Assembly: GCA_944472155.2 (NCBI GenBank)
Contig: OX235275.1
Location: 30,060,865-30,124,864, forward strand
Length of the DNA: 64,000 nucleotides
Reading direction: 5' to 3'
Source of the DNA: Trichobilharzia szidati
Taxonomy: Eukaryota; Platyhelminthes; Trematoda; Strigeidida; Schistosomatidae
This document shows, one piece after another, positions 1 through 11,457 of this stretch. Under the pieces are notes generated by a model. That model was not told the DNA's origin. It ran no database searches and worked only from the letters and a program-made list of their open reading frames with translations. How positions within the stretch are numbered: the first letter of the stretch is position 1; the number at the start of each line of letters is the position of its first letter. The position numbers were made by a program, and so were the translations under genes.

Positions 1-519
1 GCAGACAATGGTGCATTCCAGATTTCGAGGTCAGATATGGGATCATTTTTGTCGTTTACATTCTCAGCTGATTTGACAAAATAGATTTGAACTGATCGCT
101 GCTCACTATCATCTATTTCGTTTTCGATTTAAGGTCACCGATTTCTCCCATTTCATTGATTGACAGTTTAAGATACCATGTTGTGTTACAGCTGCCATCA
201 AATGGGTAAACCTGTGTAAAACTTGTGTAGGATTTTTGACGATCCGAGAATGAAACCGTCATGTAGACCAACAGACTCAATCGTAAGCGGATTACGATGG
301 ACAATTTATCGTTTGCTGTCGATTAAACGAAATCCTCCGGTTTGAATTTTAACTTTCAACGATTCCGAGGCCAAATACACAGGTTAGAGTATCAGCAATT
401 AGCTCAGCTACGGTACTGCACACTGTTTCACATGAACACATGCTAGGATTGGACAAAGTGTCTGTCTTAAATGTGATATACTAGAATAAAAGGAGTGAGA
501 TATAACTGAAGGTTTGATT
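1..519. other. No recognised feature
   Basis: AT-rich sequence. A short open frame on the minus strand (about 113-304) shows no recognisable motif. I see no repeat family member, RNA gene or coding signature here. Confidence 0.5.
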
Positions 520-770
520 ATCGAATCAGTTGAGAATGCGTGTATTAGGAATGACCCAACAGCTAAATTGGGTTTGGAGAAGGAGCAGGTGGCAAAGACA
601 GGCCTTCAAGTAAACACAGAAAAGGTGGAGGTGGTGAAGACAACGAAACAATCACCATCACCAACAACAACAGCTGAAGACACCAACCACTATCACTGGA
701 AACAATTTGAAAGAGGTTGATTCCCTCACTTATCAGGTTAGGAAGCACCGATTGACCTACAGGTAGGTGG
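520..770 (+). pseudogene. RTE-type LINE reverse transcriptase remnant
   Basis: The open frame reads GLQVNTEKVEVVKTTKQ. One frame later, near 690-745, it reads TITGNNLKEVDSLTY. This order (VNTEKTEVM-like stretch, then ITIDGNNLKEVDSFTYLG-like stretch) is the segment after the catalytic motif in RTE-type LINE polymerases, and resembles the remnant at 34.9 kb. There is at least one frameshift and neither end of the protein is present. A decayed fragment; the family call rests on motif similarity only. Confidence 0.42.
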
Positions 771-1540
771 CATGGATGAGGATGCCAAAAGCAGTTAGGA
801 AAGGAAAGCAAGACTGTTTCGTTTTTCCATATTTCTAAGTAGGAATGTCCCAGGAATTATTATTCATTATCTGCTCTAGATGCCTTATTCACATACTGTG
901 GTTTGTGGAACACTGTCTATCTGAATCCATTCACTTGTTGTCTGGTATTCATGCACTGCTTGATCTGACCATAGATCGCCTGCAAATCAGCCTCGCTGTT
1001 TGGCATTTCTTATTGACGAACACTGACTTTGCATTAGAGGACATTCTGCTACGGACACCTCGTAGTTTGAAGTTGGTTTCATTTTTTTTCATTATTTTAA
1101 GCGTACCATGGTAGCACACTGTAGACGAATCGTGTGTATTTTGGATATTGCCTGGCATTCAGCATGCAGTTTAGTCAGCCGATTGGATTGTCACTCCGGA
1201 TTGCTGTGAAGAAGAAATCTACAAGCACAGGTTATTTGCCATAAACAATAGATTTTATTGAAATAAGACAAAATCAGTCTGATAGATTTGTTGTGAATTC
1301 TGGAAATACATACCTAAACCAGTAGACAAATTTGAGTGAGAGAAAAACAACTAACCGATGACAGTGGATGGTAGCACCTCTATCATATACGGTGATAGGT
1401 GTCAGGATTGCAAGGACATTGGAATATGTTCCAGTGACTAGAAGATAACATGATCACTAAGGGACACGATGTCACTCAGTTTGAAACACTATAGCGTGAA
1501 AGGATTTTTTAATTCATGAAAAATTCCCATTTGAACATTA
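771..1540. other. No recognised feature
   Basis: Overlapping open frames on both strands (about 845-1158) have no recognisable domain and look like chance openings in AT-rich DNA. No repeat match to the rest of the window was noticed. Confidence 0.45.
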
Positions 1541-2240
1541 ATAGACAGAAGACAAGTAGTTCAGCGAAGAGTCTCTTTTCGGCGAATTCATTTTCATAGC
1601 TGTACAATCGCTAATATATATGGTTGTTTTGTATTGTGTGTACATTAAATCTGTCAAACGAAAATGCAATTAGTAAGTTCAGATGAATTAGATGTTGTAT
1701 ATAAGAGAGTAGTAACAAAAGTGGTGAGTTGTCACAAACGATTGTTAAAGAAGAGTTGCATAATAACATGAATAGTTTAATGAAAAAGTTGTACTCAGGG
1801 TGTACATGGAAACAAAATTTACGGGATTACACAAGGGGTTTGAGTAGAAAAATAAGCATACAAACAAAAGTTAAGTCAAATCAAACAAATAAACAAAGGA
1901 AAGTTAAGTCAAATCAACAGAGTTGTTACCATGGGAGTAGAAGTGGTTGAATAATTTTCTTTTGTATGCGCAGTTCTGGTTCCTCTAGCTTAATGGCTAG
2001 GACGGAATCGTACTGTCTTTGGAAGGTTGTTCTTCACTTTGTAGATTACTTTGAAGGAGGCGTTTGTTGAGATGGAATGACCAGTGTTGACGAGGTGTTT
2101 TATTATTGCACTCCTTATGCAGCCATTACTTCCTTTCTGCAGCCACGCTGGATAGTGTTTTTTGACCCTTTTTGACAGGATACGCGTTGAACGACCGATG
2201 TACCTGGCTCCACAGCAACAGGTGAACTGATATATTTTTC
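1541..2240 (-). mobile_element. PLE-A copy, 5'-truncated: GIY-YIG endonuclease end and 3' tail
   Basis: Reading right to left, the frame opens at the GIY-YIG motif (IYQFTCCCGARYIGRSTRI), continues with KRVKKHYPAWL and HLVNTGHSISTN-SFKVIYKVKNNL, then decays before the usual LCVQKK end. The reverse transcriptase is missing, so the copy is strongly 5'-truncated, as is usual for target-primed insertions. The 3' tail (about 1975-1541) closely matches the tail at 10.2-10.6 kb and both arms of the 43.5-44.5 kb element, ending in the hammerhead-like fold at 1562-1602. Confidence 0.85.
1562..1602 (-). ncRNA. Hammerhead-like fold at PLE-A 3' end (variant core)
   Basis: On the minus strand a CAGC/GCTG stem I encloses an A-rich segment ending AUGA, a GAAA box, a self-complementary AGAGACUCUU-type stem III and a UUC triplet. 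The order matches a type I hammerhead, but the CUGAUGA box is replaced by a longer A-rich stretch, so self-cleavage is doubtful. Confidence 0.4.
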
Positions 2241-2416
2241 CTTGAAAATTCCACGTCCATAACCTCATCAGCACTTTTATTAAAAAAGGCTGATAAAACT
2301 TCATTTTTGTCTGCTCTGTCACCTTCAGGTGGGATAAGACATTCGAAGAGCTTTAAACTTCCAACTGTCCATGGATTGAACTCGAAGTTTAAAGTCCAGT
2401 CAACAGCAACCCACAA
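2241..2416 (-). CDS. Possible exon of an unidentified host gene
   Basis: The minus-strand frame is open and of high complexity: LWVAVDWTLNFEFNPWTVG, then LIPPEGDRADKNEVLSAFF. It matches no transposon protein I know. A plausible splice acceptor (ACAAG/GG) lies near 2418 and a plausible donor (GAG/GTTATG) near 2275. The PLE-A insertion abuts it downstream. It could be a fragment of an old gene or a chance open frame; no protein family is recognised. Confidence 0.25.
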
Positions 2417-2756
2417 ATTACCCTTGTATGCACTTTATACAGAAGGTTGAGGTTGAAAGAAAATAAAACCAGATGTAATTGTTTGGTTGCAATGGAGGGG
2501 AGACTGACAAGAAACTAATAATTCGTGTAACACTGCGGCAAGTCCAACGCAAATCACAGCAATATAAGACATAGAAGACAACACCATAATGAAATGATAG
2601 AATGTTCAAGCCATGAATTACATATTGAAATGAAAGAGGGTGAGTAGACACCTAGAGTAACACGGAGATAAATAAGTGAAAACGATGTGACGATTGATAA
2701 TGAAATGATAACAAGTAAACAAAAAAATCAATAGATAATAATAGTAAAGAATACGG

Positions 2757-2975
2757 ACGAGGAACTTCCGAAGACACAATCCGCATATTGAAAAAACTAG
2801 TTGGATGTCAGGTGGGGAAGTATCTTCAATTCTGCCTGTCAATTTGTTGACAAAACTATCAAAGTATGAGTGTGGCCTCAAAATGCTGTCAGTATATTCA
2901 GTGAGTTTTTGCATGAGGGAATAATCCCTTCGATTCATATGCGTGTCTCCATCCCATAACTTCACCAACGATTAT
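2757..2975 (-). CDS. Possible exon of an unidentified host gene
   Basis: An open minus-strand frame reads NRRDYSLMQKLTEYTDSIL, then RPHSYFDSFVNKLTGRIEDTS and PPDIQLVFSICGLCLRKF, before running into low-complexity sequence. Composition resembles a globular helical protein rather than a transposon. It lies upstream of the possible exon at 2241-2416 on the same strand, but the obvious splice sites do not give one clean reading frame between them. Function unknown. Confidence 0.25.
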
Positions 2976-3690
2976 CCGACATGCACCCTGGATAGACTAA
3001 AAACTGTGATGGCGTGCAGTCGAATAATGTGGAAACAGATGGTCCAATGTTTAATGACAGGGGCAAATTATCGACGACATAGCCAATACTATGTCGACAG
3101 ATAACAATACGCTTTTACGCGCCTGTTAAGCATGTCGTATTTCATGCCTCGTGGAGACACAATTATTCAAATTCACAGCTGGTGTCAGAATAATTTAGTT
3201 AGTTATTTAGTATTGAGTTCGCTACCCAGGTTGTGCTCTTCGGTAGATTGGAAGTGTCTGGTGCCGAGTGGAATGGTCGTGTCCTTTTCTTTGAGTCGAT
3301 TCCTCTGTATTTATTAATGGCATAATTCTACAATCAACATCAGTTTCATTGTTCAGTGGGACGAGGATTGCAGTGGATTCATTCCTTTTTTTGAGGCAGC
3401 GTGTTGACTGTTATCGTATTCCTGGCCATCTTGATTCGATGACTGAAACAAATAATCAGGATGGATTTTGGCATGTTCTTCATCTTACCTGCCATTATTA
3501 GAATCATTGATGTTATACTGCAACAGAAATAAGAGTGTCATGCACGATGTGCATCTTCTTCCAGAAGGTGATATTGTCGATTTTCGAAAAAAAACACTGT
3601 CACATGTGTATTGCTTGAGACATTCAGTGTGATGACAGTATTTTTGATTGAATTGCTACGCAGCGAACTCAATGGATGGTGTGCTCTGTA
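2976..3690. other. No recognised feature
   Basis: AT-rich sequence without a motif I recognise. Short open frames such as 3132-3317 look like chance. Confidence 0.45.
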
Positions 3691-3694
3691 CTCA

Positions 3695-3987
3695 TGCAAT
3701 AACAGAAGACAAGGGCCAGGTAACAGATCGTTTATTAAGGAAAATCAACACTTATTTATAGATTTTAATGTACATTATTGCAGATTATTGTTAGTAGAAA
3801 ATACAGTCTTTTGATTGGTTGTTTCTCACAGAAAGTTAACCTTGCATCTCTTTGTGGCTGTGTCAGATCATCCATATGCTAACTGTATCCGCCTTTGTTC
3901 TCATTTTCTCACTACCAATTTTGGGGACGTAAACATTGACGTCAATTACTATCTACCAACTTTGGCTAGCAGCCAGCTCTCGCCACA
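3695..3987 (-). repeat. Solo LTR of a Gypsy-type retrotransposon
   Basis: On the minus strand the unit runs from TGTGG to TTGCA and closely matches the LTR at 39162-39475 along its length. A 4-bp direct repeat, CTCA, flanks it at 3691-3694 and 3988-3991. No internal sequence is attached, so it looks like a product of LTR-LTR recombination. The family follows from the 39 kb copy, where a primer-binding-like site, a purine tract and an integrase-end-like frame are visible. Confidence 0.7.
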
Positions 3988-3991
3988 CTCA

Positions 3992-6620
3992 TGCCTCCTT
4001 ATGTTTGTGTTTTGGCGAAATCGGTACACACTGATTGTTGTTGGTGTCATCGTTGTTGTCAGTGTGAAGAAAGGGTGTGGTGAATTGACGAGTGCTGTGC
4101 AGGTCCCGTCGGTCAATTCGGTCACGTGACAAAAGGAGATGACTTCAGGATAATTCAAACGATTGTCATAGTCTTCGTTTAACAGTCGCCACCATAGAAC
4201 TGATAGAATTCCTATGGTCCTCGAACATCAGTCAGGTGGTTTGCTCTTTCCATAACTAGCAATTTGCTCTTCATGGTTCGTTTTTCATTACACATGGATT
4301 ATAGCTCATCCATGTTAGTGAACAACCGCAAGAGTGATTTACGCAGATGGAAGTGTTAACGAATGGCAACCGAGTCTTTCCCACAAAGTTGTTGCACCAG
4401 TTAAATGATGTTATGAATGCACTTTGCAGCAGAGTTGATCATGCCCTCCAAATTAACTCCATAGTATTCCCTGCGAATCCCCTACAGATAAGTAACAATT
4501 TTCGTTGAGGAGAGACCGGAGGAAACCATTCTGTGTCATCTCACAACACCACAGGAATATTTTGTATCTCGTTGAGCTTGATGACATCGATTTGTGCAGA
4601 GACTGAAGAATGAATGGTACTCCCCGAACGGACTAGCTCTTGAAATACCACAAGCAAATGCGACAGATTACCGAATCACACGATGAAGATGCATCTATAT
4701 TATGACAGCGTGATAATGATGTCGAAAGCTACTGACTGTCATTCTTCAGTCTGCTTCAGTTAGATGCCTAGCACTACGATCCGGTCCACACGTGAGTCAC
4801 ACTATATGAAGCCTGGTAAAGTTGAAATTTTTCCTCCTCTGCATAGCATTATATCCAATGCAGCACCTGCGCCTTTCATGGTGACTTCAACATGGGTTAC
4901 ACAATTCACAGTACAAACATTGAAAACACCAGTGCCGCCTTTATTTGCTGACGTGCTGAAAATATCTTGGTTCATCTTTCTGTAGTTGTTTCACTGTCGC
5001 TCGTTCGCTTCTGCTCATATGAAGAGATTCAACTCCTGATCTAGTGATGCAGGTGAGACCGTGTTTCTGATAGCGCTTGGTGTGTCAACTGTTGCACACT
5101 TCGATGAGACTTCAACGAGTTTTACTATTACAAAGATGTAGAATCGTTTTACACAGGTTTACCCTTTTGATGGTGTCCTACACCGCCAATCTACAAAATG
5201 AGACGACCTATAAATCTAAAATGATTTAGATGACACTTAGTAACGATCACTGCAAATTCATTTTGTCAGATTAGCTGGGAATGCGAACAACGGGAATAAT
5301 TGAATTTCTGACCTGAAAATCTGAAAAGCTCTACTGTCTGCACCAAAAACAAGATTGAAGGCAGAGAAGCATATGAGTACCATTTGAGTACAGTATTAGA
5401 GTAGAATTCCGAATAGGATAACGATTATATGTGCTTAACGTGGACACTCTAGAAGTGTTCACTTGTTAATCAGTTTGTTCATTGCAATAAAAATAGTGGA
5501 ACCATGTCAACGATATCTAAAAATTTGTGGTAACGCCTTGATGTGATCACGCGTGATAAATTTGACTGAAATGTTGTCTGAGGAAATAGAAACTATGAGT
5601 CCCTTCCATAAATTTGAATAAAGCACTTTGGTGACTAATTTTTCGAGATCATATCTTCATTTTGTAGTGTCTTTGCACTCGCCTTACATGCTTTTTGTAA
5701 ATAGCATGGTTCAAAATAATAAAATAAACTGAAATGCATAACACTTAATCAGTTATACGAAAGAGAATGTACACCAAAGAGCAGTCATTCTGAAATTGGT
5801 GAAGTAGTCCATGGTAGATGAAGATTGAAGTGTATTGCTTTCGTACATACAGTTAAGGATGAATGTGACTGATCCAAAGTGCTTGCGTCACCTTCAATAG
5901 GCTTGAATTAGAATTATCTGAAGTAACTTTGAGGTAGTCCTCAATATTGATCTTGTAACCTGGCAGTTTTAACTGCTTTGCAATGGATGATGATGGATTT
6001 CCATTCGGATTAACTGCATTGGGATCTCCTGTGTGTCTTAGGAACCACTACGGAACATGTTATTTTCGACGACATTGGAAGATTCTATGGGATCTCTTTA
6101 CATAAGTGTCACCAAGACTGCAGGTGAACTTATAGCTGCAGTTTGAAGGAAACTTTTGGAGATGGGAAGATAAGAGATACTGAGTAGAATGTACGTTTGA
6201 AAGCTGAGCGAATTATTTCATCTGCAAACTGCATACAATGTCGTCATCAGTAGACAAATGACAGCTTGTTTGACTGATGATGCAGAACTTTAAGAATCAG
6301 TTTGCGATGTAATTTAGTAACAATTCGAATGATTTCGCGGAAGAAACTGTCGTGTTATTTCAAATTCGTCACAGGTGGATGTCAGTCAGAGACCCCCTCC
6401 ATATTTTCCTGGATTCTGTTTTTATGGATTTGATTTGTTATCAGTTTGAAAATGAATAGGGATTAGTTAGATAACCATTTCTTGTTTGCTTCCCATAGTT
6501 TGGGACTCATCGACAGTATGCTTTAACTGACTCTCAGTTTAAATATATTACTATTAAAGAGAAAGTGAGTGACTCAACATGTGTGTTAAAAATCCACATC
6601 TCCTTGTTAATGCTCAGTGA
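3992..6620. other. Long unannotated stretch
   Basis: About 2.6 kb with no repeat family, coding motif or RNA gene that I recognise. Open frames at about 3949-4158 and 4764-4985 are short and featureless. This is the longest stretch in the window not explained by mobile DNA; introns or intergenic DNA are possible. Confidence 0.45.
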
Positions 6621-6624
6621 GTGC

Positions 6625-7005
6625 AGTAGATTTTCAAACTGACTTCACAGGGATGGAGGTATTATGAATCACTTAACTTGCTCGTGTTCATCAAATTACA
6701 TCGGCTGTACGCAACGTCAAGTCCATAAACGTATTATGGAACATTGTCCAGCTTGGTTAGCCAGAGGAGAAACGGGGAATAGTGACAGACAGTTCTATAC
6801 TCGAACACCTTGTCAACTGTGGACATCAAGCACCTCACTTGTATGAATGTTTCATGGCAATCGTTACACAGACTTCTTCAACATTGTACAAGGAGACTTC
6901 GCATACCTCATCTGAACATAGCTGAATGATTGGCTATTCGGGATATGAAACCGAACCTCTGCATTCAGAAGCTCTGCATATATTTTCACTCGTCTAACAG
7001 TGGCC
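6625..7005 (+). mobile_element. PLE-A fragment: GIY-YIG endonuclease end
   Basis: The plus frame from about 6664 reads LTCSCSSNYIGCTQRQVHKRI and EHCPAWLARGE, the GIY-YIG region of PLE-A. After a frameshift near 6800 the C-terminal signature IRDMKPNLCIQK appears near 6935-6985. The polymerase is absent and the frame is broken at least twice. Confidence 0.75.
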
Positions 7006-7729
7006 AGAGTAACGTTCTTCCTATAATCTCGCTTCTTTTGTTTGTGCGAAACTACTACTAATATCGTCATTATTATTGTTGTTATTCCTAATATCATCAT
7101 CATTCCCATGATCTAAATTTTATTATCACTCTATTACTGCTTATTGATGACACAGCGTTTTCATACAGATTTTATGTAAGAACACGTTATCGGCTTTGCA
7201 TGAGTTCCTGTCCATTCTACACAATTTTATTGATCTATCGTTTTCTCACACTTATTACGTTATGCAGACTTCTGCCTTTTTCCCAACTTCCAATTAATCA
7301 CCCCTTCTGGGTTACACCTCACATAAACGCAATACGTTTTTCGAGAACAAATATCACCAGTATATGATTGGTCTCATTATTTCTTTGTAAAGTAAAATGA
7401 CGAGTGCGCAGCCTATGAAATAGATTTTAGTGGTCTGAACATATTCATCTGGTCATCTAGTGTGATCTCGGTATCACACCATGTCCGTGCTTCAGAGGGG
7501 AATATTACAAATTGATGTAAGTAGAAGTTAACTACTAAAATTGATTATTAAGTAGTAAAATGCATTCCAATAAAATCAGGTAGGTCAAGTGAGTATTATG
7601 TGTTCGCGCTGGAAATCATCTAAAACCAAAACTGAATTTTGCATGTTATTATACAGTTTCAATATAGCTATCCTGCTGATATGCAAGTGTCATTAACTTA
7701 CATCTTTATTACTACTTTGTGTTCCAGGT
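7006..7729. other. No recognised feature, possible decayed PLE tail
   Basis: AT-rich with ATT-type low complexity near 7060-7100. Its start may be the 3' tail of the PLE-A fragment just upstream, but no terminal fold was found. Confidence 0.35.
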
Positions 7730-7995
7730 GGTAAACAGAGCTTTATTAGCACATATCAACCTTGCTTCCTTCTATGAAGTCCTCTTTAGCTAGTTCTATA
7801 GTAGCTCTCTTCCCCAGACAATCTCCTTCTTGTCAACGCCAGACCCACGATTAACTCGTCATTCCTTATTCGAGTTCCATCCGACTGCCTAACTAGAGCG
7901 TGATTTTAGTCAACGGTCTTCTCAGCTTATTGTCAATCCGTCTCCGCTTTCTTCGACGTATTTGTCAGTCGGTAGTTAATTGGTTATTTCATTGT
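7730..7995 (-). pseudogene. RTE-type LINE C-terminal remnant
   Basis: The minus strand reads RRKRRRIDNKLRRPLTKITL, aligning with KWRWIGNTLRRPGNDIARSA of the better RTE remnant at 28.9 kb. Further along, an LCA/LCS-like end is followed by a stop. Multiple disruptions. Weak but consistent with the other RTE 3' ends in the window. Confidence 0.45.
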
Positions 7996-8243
7996 TTGTT
8001 AGGGTTCCATATCCCTTGTACCGCCCGACTGGTCGCTTGAACATGAGTATTTAGCGAAGCCAGATGTTAATGAAAGTCTCCAGAGCATGTGAACGCAATG
8101 ACTGATTTGAAATTATTGCTCAAAATCAGGAATTTTGTTCTTCATGCTGTATGAAGTAGATTTCCGTACTAATTTCAGACGATGTTAGTATTAGTATCTT
8201 AGAATAGACTACCACTTATGGAACTGAAAAATGTTTTATAGTG

Positions 8244-9118
8244 AAGTTAAACTTTAGGCATCACTAACAACCAATCAACGAGCAACCTTCAACGGACCAA
8301 TCACATGAAAGATATATTTTTGATTATGGAATACGGATATTTATGAATAGACTGCATAAATCTGTTACATAGGGCATCTTTCTCTGACGTATGACAGCAA
8401 CATCTCCAAATTCAGGGCTGGAGTATCGACAGAAGAGTTACACCACATTCTGTACATGTATTCATCCAAATAACTGTTAATAACATTCTTTTGAGATCTA
8501 TTTATAGCCCTAATACTATTTTTTAATCTTCCCTAAAATTCTTCCATAGAATTCATGTGTGTCCCTGTGAAAGGGATCCACGAAATCACTAGAATAGTTC
8601 ACTCTATGATGAATTTATCCAAGGGAGAACTGGGAGTTATAACTCCTCCACTCACCGGTGTGTATCATAGATATCTGTTACACCAGTTGAGTGATAAAAG
8701 GTGCTATCTGCTATTCTCTGGACGTCGTACAAGCCGATTACCCAAATATTGTTTGCGCTCTCACAACCAATAAGACAGTTCCGTCCACATGTAAGGCAAC
8801 GCCTTCTCATCCTTATAACGAAGTAGTTCTCTCTATTTTCCATGAGGCGATGTCTCTGCAGTGCTTGCACCACCGAACTGTTGTCATTAGGTTGTTTCAT
8901 CAGTTTCATCAGCTGCGCCTCTCATAGGCTGTTTTAAAGCCCAGTAGTTAGAAATATACAAAATCTGGGTTAGAAAGAGATGGGACCTAGCGAAAATTTC
9001 CCTGCGAAATACTAAAATCATCAGCTCACCTTCCCTAACACGCACTTGTTTCAAACCAATTGCCTAGCGACGAATACATTCTCTGATTGGTAGTTAGTGG
9101 TGCTTAAAGTTTAAACTT
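8244..9118 (-). mobile_element. Merlin DNA transposon, copy 1, inactivated
   Basis: Terminal inverted repeats of about 35 bp begin AAGTTAAACTTT at 8244 and end at 9118. On the minus strand a transposase relic begins with RRRCLTCGRNCLIG (C-x-x-C zinc-ribbon-like end). After an internal deletion it continues near 8660-8440 with HTGEW, VNYSSDFVDP and a glutamate followed by a stop and GRLKN. This is the IS1016/IS1595-related DDE transposase of Merlin elements, a superfamily known in schistosomes. The second catalytic aspartate (HTDEW in copy 2) is glycine here. No clear 8-9 bp target duplication. Confidence 0.8.
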
Positions 9119-9199
9119 GTCTGTTTTATTTACGGAAAAATATTCCTGTGGTGTAAATTAGTCAAGTAGATAAGCAACCAGTTTCACTTTTCTAGTGCA

Positions 9200-9420
9200 A
9201 TCCAGTTAAGATGGTTGGAGTCACTTGGTCGGAAGCCTATGACCTAGGTTTCGTTCTTGCTGGCATTCATGTCACACCAAGGCGTACCTGCAACACTGAA
9301 GGAACACCTGTCCTTCTTGAGATTCAACCCCGAGTCACCTAGTGCTGCCTGCGATTGACTTCATGTTTGAAAACTTGACCGAGAGAACTCATTCTGCACC
9401 AAACAAAGGACTATATGCAA
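9200..9420 (-). repeat. HHR-SINE1 (Sm-alpha-like) copy, degenerate
   Basis: The segment matches the 61.6 kb HHR-SINE1 unit on the minus strand: the GAAACCTAGGTC block (about 9235-9250), the tRNA-like B-box region, and the GCACCAAA tail near 9395. The hammerhead core is mutated and stem II no longer pairs. Confidence 0.7.
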
Positions 9421-9559
9421 GTTAATAGTTACTAAGTAGTGTTCAATGAAAGTGTGTAGTCCAGTCTGTTGACTATGTACGTATATGGCTTCTTTTAGTT
9501 TTACGAACGGCCAACTGACAAGCTTCTACAGCTGAGTACCAATCAGTCGGAAAAGAAAC

Positions 9560-10600
9560 TTAATTAGATCTCTTGCCACTCGCGTCCGACGCATCTGCAG
9601 CTCTGATACCATGGAAGAAGAACTGAACTTCCTGAAAGAAACCTCCATACAAAAAGGTTACCCATCAAGATTCGTAGACAAAACACATCAAAAAAAATCC
9701 AAAAGCAAGAGACAGCATCTGTGCCAAAAAGATACTTTATATGAACCTCGACTTCAAAGAAGACCTACTCAGTGACGTTGTTAGAAGGAGAATCTCCACC
9801 TCTTTAGGAAGAACTTTCTTTGTGGCAACATTGAGAGTAGTGTTCTCTAGTCGCCTGCTGATCTGCAGAAGCCCAAAAGACAAGATCCCGCACCTGACCA
9901 CTTCTATGTGTATATATCAGTTCACCTGTTGCTGTGGAGCCAGATACATCGGTCTTTCAACGCGTACCCTGTCAAAAAGGGTCAAAGAACACTATCCAGC
10001 GTGGCTAAAAAAGGAAGTAGTGGCTGCATAAGGAGTGCAATAATAGAACACCTCGTCAACACTGGTCATTCCATCTCAACAAACACCTCCTTCAAAGTAA
10101 TCTACAAAGTGAAGAACAACCTCCTAAAGACAGTACGATTCCGTCTTCTTTTCATCGCAGAGGCCCTAGCCATTAAGCTAGAGGAACCAGAACTGTGCAT
10201 ACAAAAGAAAATTATTCAACCACTTCTACTCCCATGGTAACAACTGTGTTGATTTGACTTAACTTTTGTTTGTATGCTTATTTTTCTACTCAAAACCCTT
10301 GTGTCATTCCGTATATTTTGTTTCCGTGTACACCCTGAGTACAACTCTTTCATTAAACTATTCATGTTATTACGCAACCCTTCTTTAACAATCGTTTGTG
10401 ATAACTCATCACTTTTGTTACTTCTCTCTTATATCAACATCCAACTCACCTGAACTTACTAATTGTATTTTCGTTTGACAAATTTAATGTACACACACAT
10501 ACAAAACAACCATATATATTTGTGTCTGTGCAGCTATGAAAATGAATTCGACGCCGAAAGAGACTCTTCACTGAAGTACTTGTCTTCTGTCTTTAGTTTT
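9560..10600 (+). mobile_element. PLE-A copy: thumb region, GIY-YIG endonuclease and 3' tail
   Basis: Frames on the plus strand give EEELNFLKETSIQKGYPSRF (about 9610), then RISTSLGRTFFVATLRVVFS, then CIYQFTCCCGARYIGLSTRT with KEHYPAWL. The C-terminus reads FKVIYKVKNN, ...EEPELCIQKKIIQPLLLPW, ending at 10240. The frame shifts near 9730 and near 10020. The fingers and palm are missing (5' truncation). The tail (10241-10600) is shared with the 1.5 kb and 43.5 kb copies and contains a terminal hammerhead-like fold. Confidence 0.88.
10532..10574 (+). ncRNA. Hammerhead-like fold at PLE-A 3' end (variant core)
   Basis: CAGC, an A-rich segment with AAUGA, a GAAA box, AGACTCTT and a final CACTG follow in the order of the 1562-1602 fold. 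Stem I and stem III are imperfect and the CUGAUGA box is not canonical. Confidence 0.3.
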
Positions 10601-11269
10601 ACGATGGTCAGCGGGGGGATACAGGATGTGTGTTTTGTCCCATTCGGGGCTTGCAGTATTCGACTATGAATATATGCCCACCTAAAGCCCTTGCTGTTAT
10701 ACTAAAAAATTTCAAAAGCAAATAACACAAATTCACTCATATAAAGACAAAATCCCTTGAAGTTAAACAAACTTCTTCAGCTCATATTAGCTGAACAAGG
10801 CAGAGCAAACAATCTTATCTCGTTGTCTGTTTCACTTGTTACTTAGAAAAAAAATAACAAAATAAGAAAAAATACTGAGCAAGCAAACATGAATAAGTAC
10901 AAGAGTACATACACTTCAGTTAGCAAACTGCTCAATCTATGTTTGTTTTTATCATTTGATGAAGAGCGTGTTTTTGAAATGTATTCATCATTATCATCAA
11001 CACCATCGTCATTTGCATGTCTCTTTTCTTTATCTCATTTATCTCTAGATGGGACAATTTGTCTTTTATTCACGTTTAACAATGTGTCTAAAAGTAAAGG
11101 TTCATTTAGCTAGAAGTCTCTTGACAGTATCTCCTCTTCTTATAATTATTACGAATATTATTATTATTATTGTCTGCTTCCTTATAAGAGTTTGTTTTCA
11201 GATGTATGCAAGTGTGTGTGGGCTTGTATGTTTAACAGTCAGACATACTTACTGTATTTTCTTATCACT
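10601..11269. other. No recognised feature
   Basis: AT-rich. Open frames at about 10889-11351 are hydrophobic, low-complexity translations and not convincing genes. Confidence 0.45.
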
Positions 11270-11457
11270 ACAAAATATAATCATAATAAAGGGTTTTTTT
11301 GTATTTCCCAGTGAATGTATGCAAAAAAAACGATACAGTCGTTGTTTCTAATGTCACTTAGCTATTTAACGCTGCTGCTAATAGCTCTATCAAGGTAATA
11401 GTAGTATTATTAAACCAGAATTTAAACAATCCACTCACGTGATATACATAACAACTT
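11270..11457 (-). repeat. Left inverted tail of a PLE-B element, first part
   Basis: The reverse complement matches the right tail at 14280-14460, including the ATTTAA(C/T)GCTG block and the AAACCAGAATTTA block. The rest of the arm resumes at 12696-12770 after the inserted PLE-A. Inverted copies of the tail on both sides are a known PLE architecture. Confidence 0.7.

Noticed and set aside
3815..4158. Open frames on both strands near the solo LTR
   Set aside because: Much of the plus frame is LTR sequence read through by chance; no protein motif.
10889..11351. Overlapping open frames as a membrane protein gene
   Set aside because: Hydrophobic low-complexity translation of AT-rich DNA; no domain or splice context, and it runs into a PLE-B tail.
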